Source: JAUXEH01 sp965533275 (GTDB taxonomy: Bacteria; Acidobacteriota; Aminicenantia; Aminicenantales; Aminicenantaceae). Taken from it: a stretch of DNA of 24,667 bases. The notes under the pieces were generated by a model, which saw nothing but the letters and a program-made list of their open reading frames with translations, did not search any database and was not told the origin of the DNA. The stretch lies in assembly GCA_965533275.1 (NCBI GenBank), contig CBESWG010000044.1, positions 1 to 24,667 of the forward strand, read 5' to 3'. Shown piece after piece: positions 15,033-21,970 of this stretch. Made by a program: the position numbers and the translations under genes. Every line of letters starts with the position of its first letter. The stretch's first letter is position 1.

Positions 15033-15782
15033 TTAAAGCAGGTCGAGGCTTCCGATGAAGGTACGGATGAGGGCCGGTGTGATGAAGGCCTCGATCGCGG
15101 CGGCGATCAGGAGCAGGGGAACGACGACCATGGCAAAGGAACGGAGGGTGTGCCTCCAGAGGTCGGCGAAGCTTTCCGGTGCAGCTGATCTGTGGGATTG
15201 TAGGTCGTCCGAGGATGATTCCTCAGGTTGGGTATTCCCGGCTGTGCGGCCTATACCGAAAATTTCCGTAAGGACAAAACGGGTCATTCCGAGGCAGAGG
15301 CCGATCCCCAGCGTGGCGGCATAGAGGAAGGCCGGGATCTCGAAGATGCCGTGGGGGAGGAGGCCGAAGAGGAGTACGGGGCCGAGGTCGACGCCGCGTA
15401 TGGTCAGGAACGCGGTCAGGACACCCATCGCCCCCCCGTTGAGTATGATGCCGAACGCGGGCAGAAATAGGAAGGGGAGGATGCCGAGTCCGAGGACCAG
15501 GCACACGGCCGTGAAATTACTGAGCAGGATCCCCACGGCTGTAACGAAAATACCCTTGTCCAGGGGAACCTTGGCCATCAGCCGCTCTGCGAGTTCTATG
15601 AACTTCTGCTCCGTGAACTCGGGCCGGCCCAGCAGGATGATGTAGCTCACGACTGCCACCAGGAAGAATATCAGGAGCGCCAGTAGAAAGATCTTGAGAT
15701 AGCGGGTCTTGAACCGGATCCACTCCTCTCGGTAGAGCTGGAGGATGTCTCTCATGTCAGGATTCCTTTGAGCATTCCCCAT
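15033..15782 (-). CDS. Stage II sporulation protein M (SpoIIM)-family membrane protein
   Basis: The 249-residue product belongs to the SpoIIM/DUF95 family. It has an N-terminal amphipathic stretch, TM helices at about 30-51, 78-110 and 112-160, and two near the C-terminus (216-245). The family signature LLPHGIFEIPAFLYA lies at about 141-155. In Bacillus SpoIIM belongs to the engulfment complex, but homologues occur in many non-sporulating bacteria with unknown role, so sporulation is not implied. A Ser/Glu/Asp-rich loop (about 186-208) is unusual. Starts at 15782 and 15755 both have AGGA-type sites; the longer is given. Its upstream region holds the first 107-nt repeat copy. Confidence 0.87.
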   Translation of the reverse strand: MGNAQRNPDMRDILQLYREEWIRFKTRYLKIFLLALLIFFLVAVVSYIILLGRPEFTEQKFIELAERLMAKVPLDKGIFVTAVGILLSNFTAVCLVLGLGILPFLFLPAFGIILNGGAMGVLTAFLTIRGVDLGPVLLFGLLPHGIFEIPAFLYAATLGIGLCLGMTRFVLTEIFGIGRTAGNTQPEESSSDDLQSHRSAAPESFADLWRHTLRSFAMVVVPLLLIAAAIEAFITPALIRTFIGSLDLL

Positions 15783-15818
15783 GGTACATTTTCCTGGCAG
15801 CGAAAGGCAAATTTTTGA

Positions 15819-15925
15819 GCTTACAGTCCCCTTTTTAGGGCTAAAAGTGGCGGTTTAAGCCCTGAAAAGTGGGCCTGTAAGGGTGTAACTTCTTTATTTT
15901 CAGTAGGATTTCATGGTCCGACCCC
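15819..15925 (-). repeat. 107-nt dispersed repeat, copy 1 (inverted)
   Basis: Read on the minus strand this copy starts GGGGTCGGACCATGAAATC and ends TGTAAGC. It has the same 107-nt length as the copies at 17856 and 21745. By hand count it differs from copy 2 at about 18 positions. Near its 3' end (positions 80-93 of the repeat) is the hairpin TTTTAG-CC-CTAAAA. Unlike the other copies it does not follow a stop codon. It lies between the divergent SpoIIM-family and sulfite-oxidase-like genes and faces copy 2 as an inverted repeat. Confidence 0.9.
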
Positions 15926-15980
15926 AAAAAAGTAATGACATCGGGGAGCGGGTGTGGTACATAGGGAGAAGAGGGACCCC

Positions 15981-16946
15981 ATGAGAAATCAGGCCTGGAT
16001 TTTATGTATTGTGTTTGGCGCATGTGGCGTATTCCTTCTTGGTGCGGGAAGCGCCGGGCAGGGGAGTGACTTCCCCGCATTTATCACCGCAAATGACGAC
16101 TACTATATCACGCGGATCGGGAAGGTGCCGAAGATCGATCCGGACACCTACCGCTTGGAGATAAAGGGTAACGTATCCGAACCTCGCAGCTTCTCCCTGG
16201 CGGAGTTGTATGCCATGCCCATGCAGGAACTCACCCTCACGGTGGAGTGCATAGGCAACTCCCCCAACGGCCCCCTCCTTTCCACCGCAGTGTGGAAGGG
16301 GATCCTCCTGCACGATCTTCTGTCCGACTTGGGGCTCGATAACAAAGCTACCGGAGTGCGCTACGAGGGAGCCGACGGCTACTATGCCTCGCATACCATG
16401 GGCCAGCTTGTGGACAACGGCATCCTGCTGGCCCTGTACATGAACGGAGAACCGATCCCGGAGAAACATGGCTTCCCGGTGCGCATCCTGAATCCCGGCT
16501 TCTACGGCGTCAAACAACCCGCCTGGATCAAGACCATCGAGGTCATCGACCGCCCTATTAAAGACTATTGGGAGGACCGGGGTTGGGACTGCTCGCCTCC
16601 CATGGCGGTCGACTCCACTATCTTCTTCCCACGCGGGAGGACCTCAATCCGCCTCCGCCAGCCCTTCAAGCTTGGGGGAGCCGCATTCGGAGGGACGCGG
16701 ATCGCTAAGGTGGAGGTCACGACCGACGGCGGGAAGACATGGAAGGATGCGAACATCGTGAAGAGCATCGATGCCGATCACGTCTGGGTCTTCTGGGAGG
16801 CCCGGCTGGTCTTCACGAGCCCGGGCACCTATTTTATCAACGTCCGGGCCACGGACATCCTGGGAAACACTCAGGAAGAGGAAGACCCTCAAAAATACGA
16901 CGGGACAAACGACTGGCCCCTCCTGCGGGTGAAGATCCAGAGGTAA
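15981..16946 (+). CDS. Sulfite-oxidase-like molybdopterin oxidoreductase, exported
   Basis: A predicted molybdenum-cofactor enzyme of the sulfite oxidase/YedY superfamily. The Mo-binding domain covers about residues 45-200. The cofactor Cys is C90 in LTVECIGNSPNG, where animal and plant sulfite oxidases have CAGNRR. GVRYEGADGYYASH and GFPVRILNPGFYGVKQPAWIK follow. The C-terminal dimerisation domain (about 210-320) has KVEVTTDGGKTWKDA and TYFINVRATD. An N-terminal hydrophobic signal (1-27) is present but lacks the twin-arginine motif usual for exported Mo enzymes. The 321-residue start at 15981 has GAGGGA upstream. It forms an operon with the methyltransferase lipoprotein gene, 24 nt downstream. 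Sulfite as substrate is inferred. Confidence 0.87.
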   Translation: MRNQAWILCIVFGACGVFLLGAGSAGQGSDFPAFITANDDYYITRIGKVPKIDPDTYRLEIKGNVSEPRSFSLAELYAMPMQELTLTVECIGNSPNGPLLSTAVWKGILLHDLLSDLGLDNKATGVRYEGADGYYASHTMGQLVDNGILLALYMNGEPIPEKHGFPVRILNPGFYGVKQPAWIKTIEVIDRPIKDYWEDRGWDCSPPMAVDSTIFFPRGRTSIRLRQPFKLGGAAFGGTRIAKVEVTTDGGKTWKDANIVKSIDADHVWVFWEARLVFTSPGTYFINVRATDILGNTQEEEDPQKYDGTNDWPLLRVKIQR

Positions 16947-16970
16947 GGGACGAGGGAGGCGGGAAAGAAT

Positions 16971-17852
16971 ATGCCAGCAAAGAGAGTATCTTGCATCAGG
17001 CTTTTAGCACTGGCATTGGTCCTTGGCCTAGTCCTCTGCGCGTGCGGAGGAGGGGAGGTGGAGGTCACGGATCCGCACCTGAAGCGCCAGCTGAGGATTG
17101 CCCGCATCGTCACCGGGAAGAGCATCAGCATCCGCAACGGGCTCGAGAGCTTCGTCGAGTACACGGTCAAGCCTACCGATTCAATGGAGCCGCCGGAGCA
17201 GCGCATCCTCGACACCGGGGAGATCGACACCTACTCGGAAGGGGAGCGGATCACGATCACGTTTGCGCGGCTCTATTCCATGTCGCGCGGGGACCTCGAG
17301 CCCGGAAAGACCTACTCCTTTGTCCGCGACGATACGGGAGAGCTCGCCATCAAGGAAGGATGGCACGGCCTCGAACATCCCCAGGACCTGGCCCCCTTCG
17401 TGGCCACGCCCCTGCCCGTGGCCGACGCGATGCTGGCTCTGGCCCAGGTGGATGAGGACGACGTGGTCTACGACCTGGGCTGCGGAGACGGCCGCATCGT
17501 GATCCTGGCCGCACAGAAGTTCGGAGCCCACGGCGTGGGCATCGACTTCAATCCCAAGCGCATCGAGGAGTCACTGGAGGGTGCCATCCAAGCGGGGGTA
17601 GAGGACCGGGCCGAATTCCGGCTGGGTGATGTGCTCAAAGCCGATTTCTCGGCCGCCACCGTGGTCACGGTCTACCTGCTGACCCGCTCCAACGAGAAGC
17701 TGCGCCCGATTTTCGAGGAGCAGCTGAAGCCCGGGACGCTGGTCGTGACCCACAACTACCGCGTGCCCGGCTGGGAAGAAAAGGAGATCGACCGCAAGAC
17801 CGTCGAGCTCGAGCCCACCGACGTCCACCTCATCTTCCTCTACCGCCGCTAA
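16971..17852 (+). CDS. Predicted exported lipoprotein with class I methyltransferase domain
   Basis: The N-terminus is a lipoprotein signal: basic start, hydrophobic run at 10-22, then the lipobox LCAC with C25 as the acylated residue. Next come a Gly-rich linker and a beta-rich domain (about 30-135). The SAM-methyltransferase domain (about 140-293) has motif I VVYDLGCGDGR at 165-175, the acidic GVGIDFNP at 188-195, FRLGDVLKADF at 216-226 and VVTVYLL near 231-237. Related proteins of this type occur in Acidobacteria-like and planctomycete genomes. An exported SAM enzyme is puzzling because SAM is cytoplasmic, so the domain may be non-catalytic or bind another ligand. It is cotranscribed with the Mo enzyme. 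The TAA stop overlaps the TAATTC that precedes repeat copy 2. Confidence 0.83.
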   Translation: MPAKRVSCIRLLALALVLGLVLCACGGGEVEVTDPHLKRQLRIARIVTGKSISIRNGLESFVEYTVKPTDSMEPPEQRILDTGEIDTYSEGERITITFARLYSMSRGDLEPGKTYSFVRDDTGELAIKEGWHGLEHPQDLAPFVATPLPVADAMLALAQVDEDDVVYDLGCGDGRIVILAAQKFGAHGVGIDFNPKRIEESLEGAIQAGVEDRAEFRLGDVLKADFSAATVVTVYLLTRSNEKLRPIFEEQLKPGTLVVTHNYRVPGWEEKEIDRKTVELEPTDVHLIFLYRR

Positions 17853-17855
17853 TTC

Positions 17856-17962
17856 GGGGTCGGACCATGAAATCCCACTGAAAATAAATAAGTTACACCC
17901 TTACAGTGCCACTTTTTAGAGCTTAAACCGACACTTTTTGGGGTAAAAGCAGCGTTTTAAGC
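17856..17962 (+). repeat. 107-nt dispersed repeat, copy 2
   Basis: It begins GGGGTCGGACCATGAAATC, four nucleotides after the methyltransferase stop codon (TAATTC joins them), and ends TTTTAAGC. It shares exact length and the blocks CTGAAAATAAA, CTTAAACCG and CACTTTT with copies 1 and 3. The hairpin at repeat positions 80-93 is TTTT-TGGGGT-AAAA. It is in inverted orientation to copy 1 and direct orientation to copy 3. After it, 17963-18049 holds only a small ACCGG-AACT-CCGGT hairpin (18018-18031) with no T-run. Confidence 0.9.
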
Positions 17963-18049
17963 ACAATTCCAATAGATTCAGGCCGCTATCAGACTACAGA
18001 AGGAAGCATGGTGAAGTACCGGAACTCCGGTTTGCGTTCTGATCTGCTC

Positions 18050-18994
18050 CTATGCTTTTGCAGCCTCCGGAAGTTCGTCTGGCACGGGCTCGGGGAAGAG
18101 GTCGTATTCCGGGCCGAACTGGGCCAGGTATTCCAGTGTGTATGCCCGGAGCGTGTACCAGATCGGGAGTGTCGCCACGGTGCCGATGAAGGGGATGATC
18201 AGGATCAGGATCCCGATGCAGCAGGTCAGAAGCCCGGCGATGATAAGCGTAAAAACGACTGCAAAATTCAGGATGAACCACACGAAGCCGAACAGGATGA
18301 AATGGAAGGGACGTTTGCTGAAGATCGCCATGAAACGGCCCCAAGCCTGTGTCGTAGTGAGGCCGTGCTTATACTGGAGCGGGGCCACGAAACCGGTGAG
18401 GAACAGTGAGATGTATCCCACCAGGATCATGAACAGCAAGAATGCCAGTGCCATGAGCACGATGAACAGGATGGGCACCTGGTCGGGATGCACTGTGTGG
18501 TACAGGTATGAAGAGCCGTTGAAAAAGATGGCCAGGATCAGGATGACTCCAATGAAGCTCAGAGCGCCGAACACCAGCCTCCACACGAAAAGGGAGTTTC
18601 CCTCCCTGCTCTTTTCCCGCCAAGGCTTGGCGATCTCGGCCCGGTTCAGGGCCACGCTGTCGATAAACATGAGTGTACCCCGGGAGCTCACCCACGTGAG
18701 CGCGACCGCGATGCAGATGACGACAAACAGGGCGAACACGATCCCGATGAACCAGCCCGGGTTTTCCATCAGCCACTCCCAGCCTCTATGGGGCAGACGG
18801 ACAAACTCGCCGAAGCTCATGTCATCACCCGCCCCGGCTCGCGATCCATTTCCTCCACCGTGACCGTCCAGAAGCGTGGCCAGGAACGCATTGAATCCCA
18901 CGATGAACCACTTGTGCAGGTCGAAGGGCTTGAACAGTGCGATCTTCATCCTGTTCCAGGCGCGGCCCATGGGCTCGAAGTACATTATATTCAT
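18050..18994 (-). CDS. Multi-pass membrane protein, DUF7544-like
   Basis: The 314-residue protein begins with the conserved-looking AWNRMKIALFKPFDLHKWFIVGFNAFLA segment (about 12-39). It has further hydrophobic helices at about 80-101, 140-158, 173-203, 230-256 and 256-285. A Gly-rich loop lies at 44-57, and the acidic Pro-rich tail ends PVPDELPEAAKA. The architecture resembles DUF7544-type and glycerophosphodiester-phosphodiesterase membrane-domain-like proteins. The name is tentative and the function unknown. ATG 18994 is preferred because GGGGGAG lies just before it. A start 13 codons upstream lacks such a site. It stands alone between the methyltransferase operon and the divergent permease gene. 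Confidence 0.8.
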   Translation of the reverse strand: MNIMYFEPMGRAWNRMKIALFKPFDLHKWFIVGFNAFLATLLDGHGGGNGSRAGAGDDMSFGEFVRLPHRGWEWLMENPGWFIGIVFALFVVICIAVALTWVSSRGTLMFIDSVALNRAEIAKPWREKSREGNSLFVWRLVFGALSFIGVILILAIFFNGSSYLYHTVHPDQVPILFIVLMALAFLLFMILVGYISLFLTGFVAPLQYKHGLTTTQAWGRFMAIFSKRPFHFILFGFVWFILNFAVVFTLIIAGLLTCCIGILILIIPFIGTVATLPIWYTLRAYTLEYLAQFGPEYDLFPEPVPDELPEAAKA

Positions 18995-19264
18995 GATCTC
19001 CCCCAACTCATCATATTGATTGTCATTATACATTCAATCAGAGTACGAGTGCACAATATTATTTATTCATTTCACGGCGTGTCACCCTTGGATGAACAAA
19101 CCCGTCGGCACGATGCCAGCCGAGATGGCCTTTACCTCTTGGTCGGCCTGCCTGTCCAGCGTCAGACAACTTGTGTACGTATTCGGACAATTATCAGGTT
19201 CATCTCTCCTGCGTTTACCCCGATTCCTCCCTGATCACCTCATATGAGATCCCTTCGGGCAAAC
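18995..19264. other. Divergent intergenic region (membrane protein / permease)
   Basis: No coding sequence with a ribosome site and family resemblance is visible here. A 10-bp palindrome CTCATATGAG lies at 19239-19248, about 17 nt upstream of the sigma-54 promoter, and could be part of a regulator site. The stretch 19020-19080 is AT-rich and may hold the promoter of the minus-strand gene, but I see no clear hexamer pair. Confidence 0.4.
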
Positions 19265-19280
19265 TTGGCACGGAACTTGC
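19265..19280 (+). promoter_or_regulatory. Sigma-54 (-24/-12) promoter
   Basis: TTGGCAC-GGAAC-TTGC matches the RpoN consensus TTGGCAC-N5-TTGC exactly, with the GG and GC doublets 10 nt apart. Transcription would begin about 12 nt after the GC, near 19292. That leaves a short leader with the AAGGAG site (19300-19305) before ATG 19312. It implies control of the permease by an enhancer-binding protein, which is not encoded in this window. Confidence 0.85.
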
Positions 19281-19311
19281 CATAGTCATCCTGTGAGACA
19301 AGGAGATCTCT

Positions 19312-21741
19312 ATGTTTAAGAACTACCTAAGGACCGCCTTGCGCAACCTCGGAAAATCCAAGGTCTACACCGTCATCAATATCTCTGGCCTGGCCATTGG
19401 GATTGCCTGCAGCCTGCTTATGTTCTTCCACATCAAAGACGAGCTGAACTGGGACAAGGATTTCCCCAAGTCCGACCGCATCTACCGCATCACCAACGAA
19501 GGCCTCACAGGAGACGCCCGGCACTGGGCCGTCGTATCGCCCCTTCACGGCCTGGAGATCCAGCAGTCCATCCCCGAGATCGAGCTTGCCTCACGCATCT
19601 TCTACCTTTACACGAACATCTTGTCCTACAACCCAGTCGACGGCCTCCCCAAGAGGTTCGAAGAGGAGAGAGGCTATTATTCGGATCCCGGTACCATCGA
19701 GATATTCGACCTGGAATTCCTCAAGGGAGATCCTGAGACTTCCTTGAAAGAAGTCAACACCATGATCCTGACCGAGAACATGGCCCGCCGCTACTTCGGC
19801 TCAGAGGATCCCATCGGCAAGTCCATCTTGAACGAGAATCGGAACATTCCTTACCGCATAACGGGTGTTATAGCCGACCTAGATTTCAACACCCATCTCC
19901 AGTTCGACTACCTTGTCTCCATGGAGTCCCTATACCAGCTCATGACCCGGCAGGGAGCCGAGGACTGGCTCGTGGCCCGCGGCTGGGCCCACTTCTTTAC
20001 CTATGTTCTCCTGGGGGAAAACACGCCCCTGGCCCAGGCCGAGGCCAAGATGCCCGACTTCACCGTCAACTTCTATGGCGAAGAACGGGGCACACCGGAG
20101 GAGATCCTCGAGGGCACGCGCCTGCACTTCCAGCCCATCTCGCACATCCATCTGCGCTCCCACCTGGAGCAGGAGATGGGCCCCAACAGCGACATCGCCT
20201 ACGTCTACATCTTCTCGGCCATCGCTGTGTTTCTGCTTGTGATCGCAGCCGTAAACTTCGTCAACATCTCCACTTCGCAGGCGTTCAAGCGCATGAAAGA
20301 GGTCGGCGTCCGCAAGGTCATGGGAGCCAACCGCCCGCAGCTCATCCGGCAGTTCTTGGGCGAGAGCTTCCTCCAGACCGTGGTCTCGGCTGTCCTGGCG
20401 CTCGTCCTTTTCCAGCTGGTACTCCCTCTCTACAACAACCTCGCAGGACGGGAGCTCGAATTCGGACTCCTTATCCTGCCTCAAAACCTCGCCGTGTTCC
20501 TGTCCATCATCGTGATCCTGAGCCTGGCCTCCGGGCTCTACCCCGCGCTGTTCATGGCCGGATTCAGGCCCGCCACCTCGCTGCGCAGCCTCCGAAGCCC
20601 CGGCTCGGGCGCCTCGAACGTGCGCCGCGGGCTGGTGGTCTTCCAGTTCGTGGTCTCGATCTTCATGATCTTCTCCACCATCACCATCTTCCGTCAGGTT
20701 TCCTACTTCCAGAACCGCGACCTGGGATTCAACAAAGGGAACCTCCTGGCCGTCAAGCTCTACGGCACCATGCGGCAGAACGCCGTCCAAGATACACAGC
20801 CCCTGAAGGCCGAGCTCCTGGGGCACTCCGCCATCTCCCACGTGGGCCTGGCCTCCAACCTGCCCGGCGAACGCCTCAGCGTCGAGAACCTCCGTCCCCA
20901 GGGAGTCTCAGACGACCAGCAGCTCCCCAGCATGCGATACCTCCGCGTTGACGAGGACTATATAGAGACCATGAACATCAAAGTCCTCGAAGGCCGGAGC
21001 TTCAAGGGCATGAACAGGGAGCGCCCCGCCTTCATCCTGAACGAGGCCGCGGTGGCCGCCCTCAACCTGGAGAATCCCGTGGGGACCACGGGCTCCAACT
21101 TCCGGGGCCATACGGCCGAGATCATCGGTGTTGTCAAAGATTTTAACTTCGCCTCCCTCCACAACACGGTCGAGCCGTTGGTGCTCGACTACCGGCCTAT
21201 GGGGAGTTCCCACCTCATGATCCGGTTCCAGGAAGGCCGCACACAGGATGTCATCAAGTTCATGGAATCCAAGCTGGGGGATGTCGCACCGCAGAACCTC
21301 TTCCTCTATTCCTTTGTAGACGACGAACTGACGCGCCTCTATGCCGGAGAGATCCAGATGAGCGACGTCTTCAAGGTCTTCTCCCTGCTCGCCATCTTCA
21401 TCTCCTGCCTGGGTCTTTTCGGCCTCTCCGCCTACTCGGCTGAGATCCGCACCAAGGAGATCGGTGTCCGCAAGGTCATGGGCGCCTCCATCACACAGGT
21501 CGTGTCACTCCTGTCCAAGGACTTCACGCGCTGGGTCCTGCTGGCCAACCTCATCGCCTGGCCGCTGGCCTATTTTAGTATGCAGAACTGGCTGAAGAAC
21601 TTCGCCTATCGCATACAGATCAGCCCGCTCACGTTCCTGATCTCGGCCCTCTTGGCCCTCCTCGTGGCACTCGTCACCGTCTCCTACCAGGCCGTCAAAG
21701 CCGCCTCCGCCAATCCCATCGACTCCCTCCGCTACGAATAA
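19312..21741 (+). CDS. MacB/FtsX-type ABC transporter permease, double-FtsX form
   Basis: An 809-residue inner-membrane permease. A TM helix at about 20-41 is followed by a MacB periplasmic core-like domain (to about 290). A first FtsX block has TM helices near 298-320, 356-374 and 392-412, with KEVGVRKVMGANRPQLIRQF between the first two. A fourth TM lies at about 440-462, then a second periplasmic domain (to about 680). The second FtsX block (about 685-805) carries KEIGVRKVMGASITQVV. Members of this long family work with a separate MacB-like ATPase in mechanotransmission or efflux. No ATPase gene is adjacent, so the partner is elsewhere. The start has a good AAGGAG. Control is by the sigma-54 promoter just upstream. 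The TAA stop joins repeat copy 3. Confidence 0.94.
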   Translation: MFKNYLRTALRNLGKSKVYTVINISGLAIGIACSLLMFFHIKDELNWDKDFPKSDRIYRITNEGLTGDARHWAVVSPLHGLEIQQSIPEIELASRIFYLYTNILSYNPVDGLPKRFEEERGYYSDPGTIEIFDLEFLKGDPETSLKEVNTMILTENMARRYFGSEDPIGKSILNENRNIPYRITGVIADLDFNTHLQFDYLVSMESLYQLMTRQGAEDWLVARGWAHFFTYVLLGENTPLAQAEAKMPDFTVNFYGEERGTPEEILEGTRLHFQPISHIHLRSHLEQEMGPNSDIAYVYIFSAIAVFLLVIAAVNFVNISTSQAFKRMKEVGVRKVMGANRPQLIRQFLGESFLQTVVSAVLALVLFQLVLPLYNNLAGRELEFGLLILPQNLAVFLSIIVILSLASGLYPALFMAGFRPATSLRSLRSPGSGASNVRRGLVVFQFVVSIFMIFSTITIFRQVSYFQNRDLGFNKGNLLAVKLYGTMRQNAVQDTQPLKAELLGHSAISHVGLASNLPGERLSVENLRPQGVSDDQQLPSMRYLRVDEDYIETMNIKVLEGRSFKGMNRERPAFILNEAAVAALNLENPVGTTGSNFRGHTAEIIGVVKDFNFASLHNTVEPLVLDYRPMGSSHLMIRFQEGRTQDVIKFMESKLGDVAPQNLFLYSFVDDELTRLYAGEIQMSDVFKVFSLLAIFISCLGLFGLSAYSAEIRTKEIGVRKVMGASITQVVSLLSKDFTRWVLLANLIAWPLAYFSMQNWLKNFAYRIQISPLTFLISALLALLVALVTVSYQAVKAASANPIDSLRYE

Positions 21742-21744
21742 TTC

Positions 21745-21851
21745 GGGGTCAGACCATGAAATCTATCTGAAAATAAATAACTTACGTCCTTAAAATACCA
21801 TTTTTTAGGTCTTAAACCGCCACTTTTGACCCCAAAACCAGCCCTCTAAGC
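21745..21851 (+). repeat. 107-nt dispersed repeat, copy 3
   Basis: It begins GGGGTCAGACCATGAAATC, four nucleotides after the permease stop codon, through the same TAATTC junction as copy 2. It ends CTCTAAGC. It is the most diverged copy but keeps the 107-nt length and the blocks CTGAAAATAAATAA, CTTAAACCGCCACTTTT and TAAGC. Its hairpin is TTTTG-ACCC-CAAAA, so the stem base pair changed on both sides relative to copy 1. It lies between the permease and the PAS-LuxR regulator. Confidence 0.88.
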
Positions 21852-21860
21852 ACTAAACCT

Positions 21861-21925
21861 TGCTCTCACATAACTCCAGCAAACGGAAATGCTGCTTTCA
21901 CATAAGCCCGCAAAAAAGCTAGAAT
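21861..21925 (+). promoter_or_regulatory. Tandem operator-like repeats and promoter of the PAS-LuxR gene
   Basis: Two 22-23 nt direct repeats lie at 21861-21883 and 21893-21914. Both read TGCT(C/T)TCACATAA followed by a C-rich part and GCAAA, and their starts are 32 nt apart, about three helical turns. A TAGAAT -10 hexamer follows at 21920-21925. The second repeat overlaps the -35 zone, where no good -35 hexamer is seen. That layout fits activator binding, possibly autoregulation by the LuxR-type protein encoded downstream. Confidence 0.5.
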
Positions 21926-21970
21926 GTGGCATAGGATGCATCCAAATACCGAGCGCCCGGGAGAACCTAC

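Noticed and set aside
15033..15782. Evidence for endospore formation
   Set aside because: SpoIIM-family proteins are common in non-sporulating bacteria, and no other sporulation gene is seen.
21930..21948. A second sigma-54-like site before the PAS-LuxR gene (TGGCAT...TGCAT)
   Set aside because: The GG and GC doublets are 8 nt apart, not 10, so it does not meet the -24/-12 rule.
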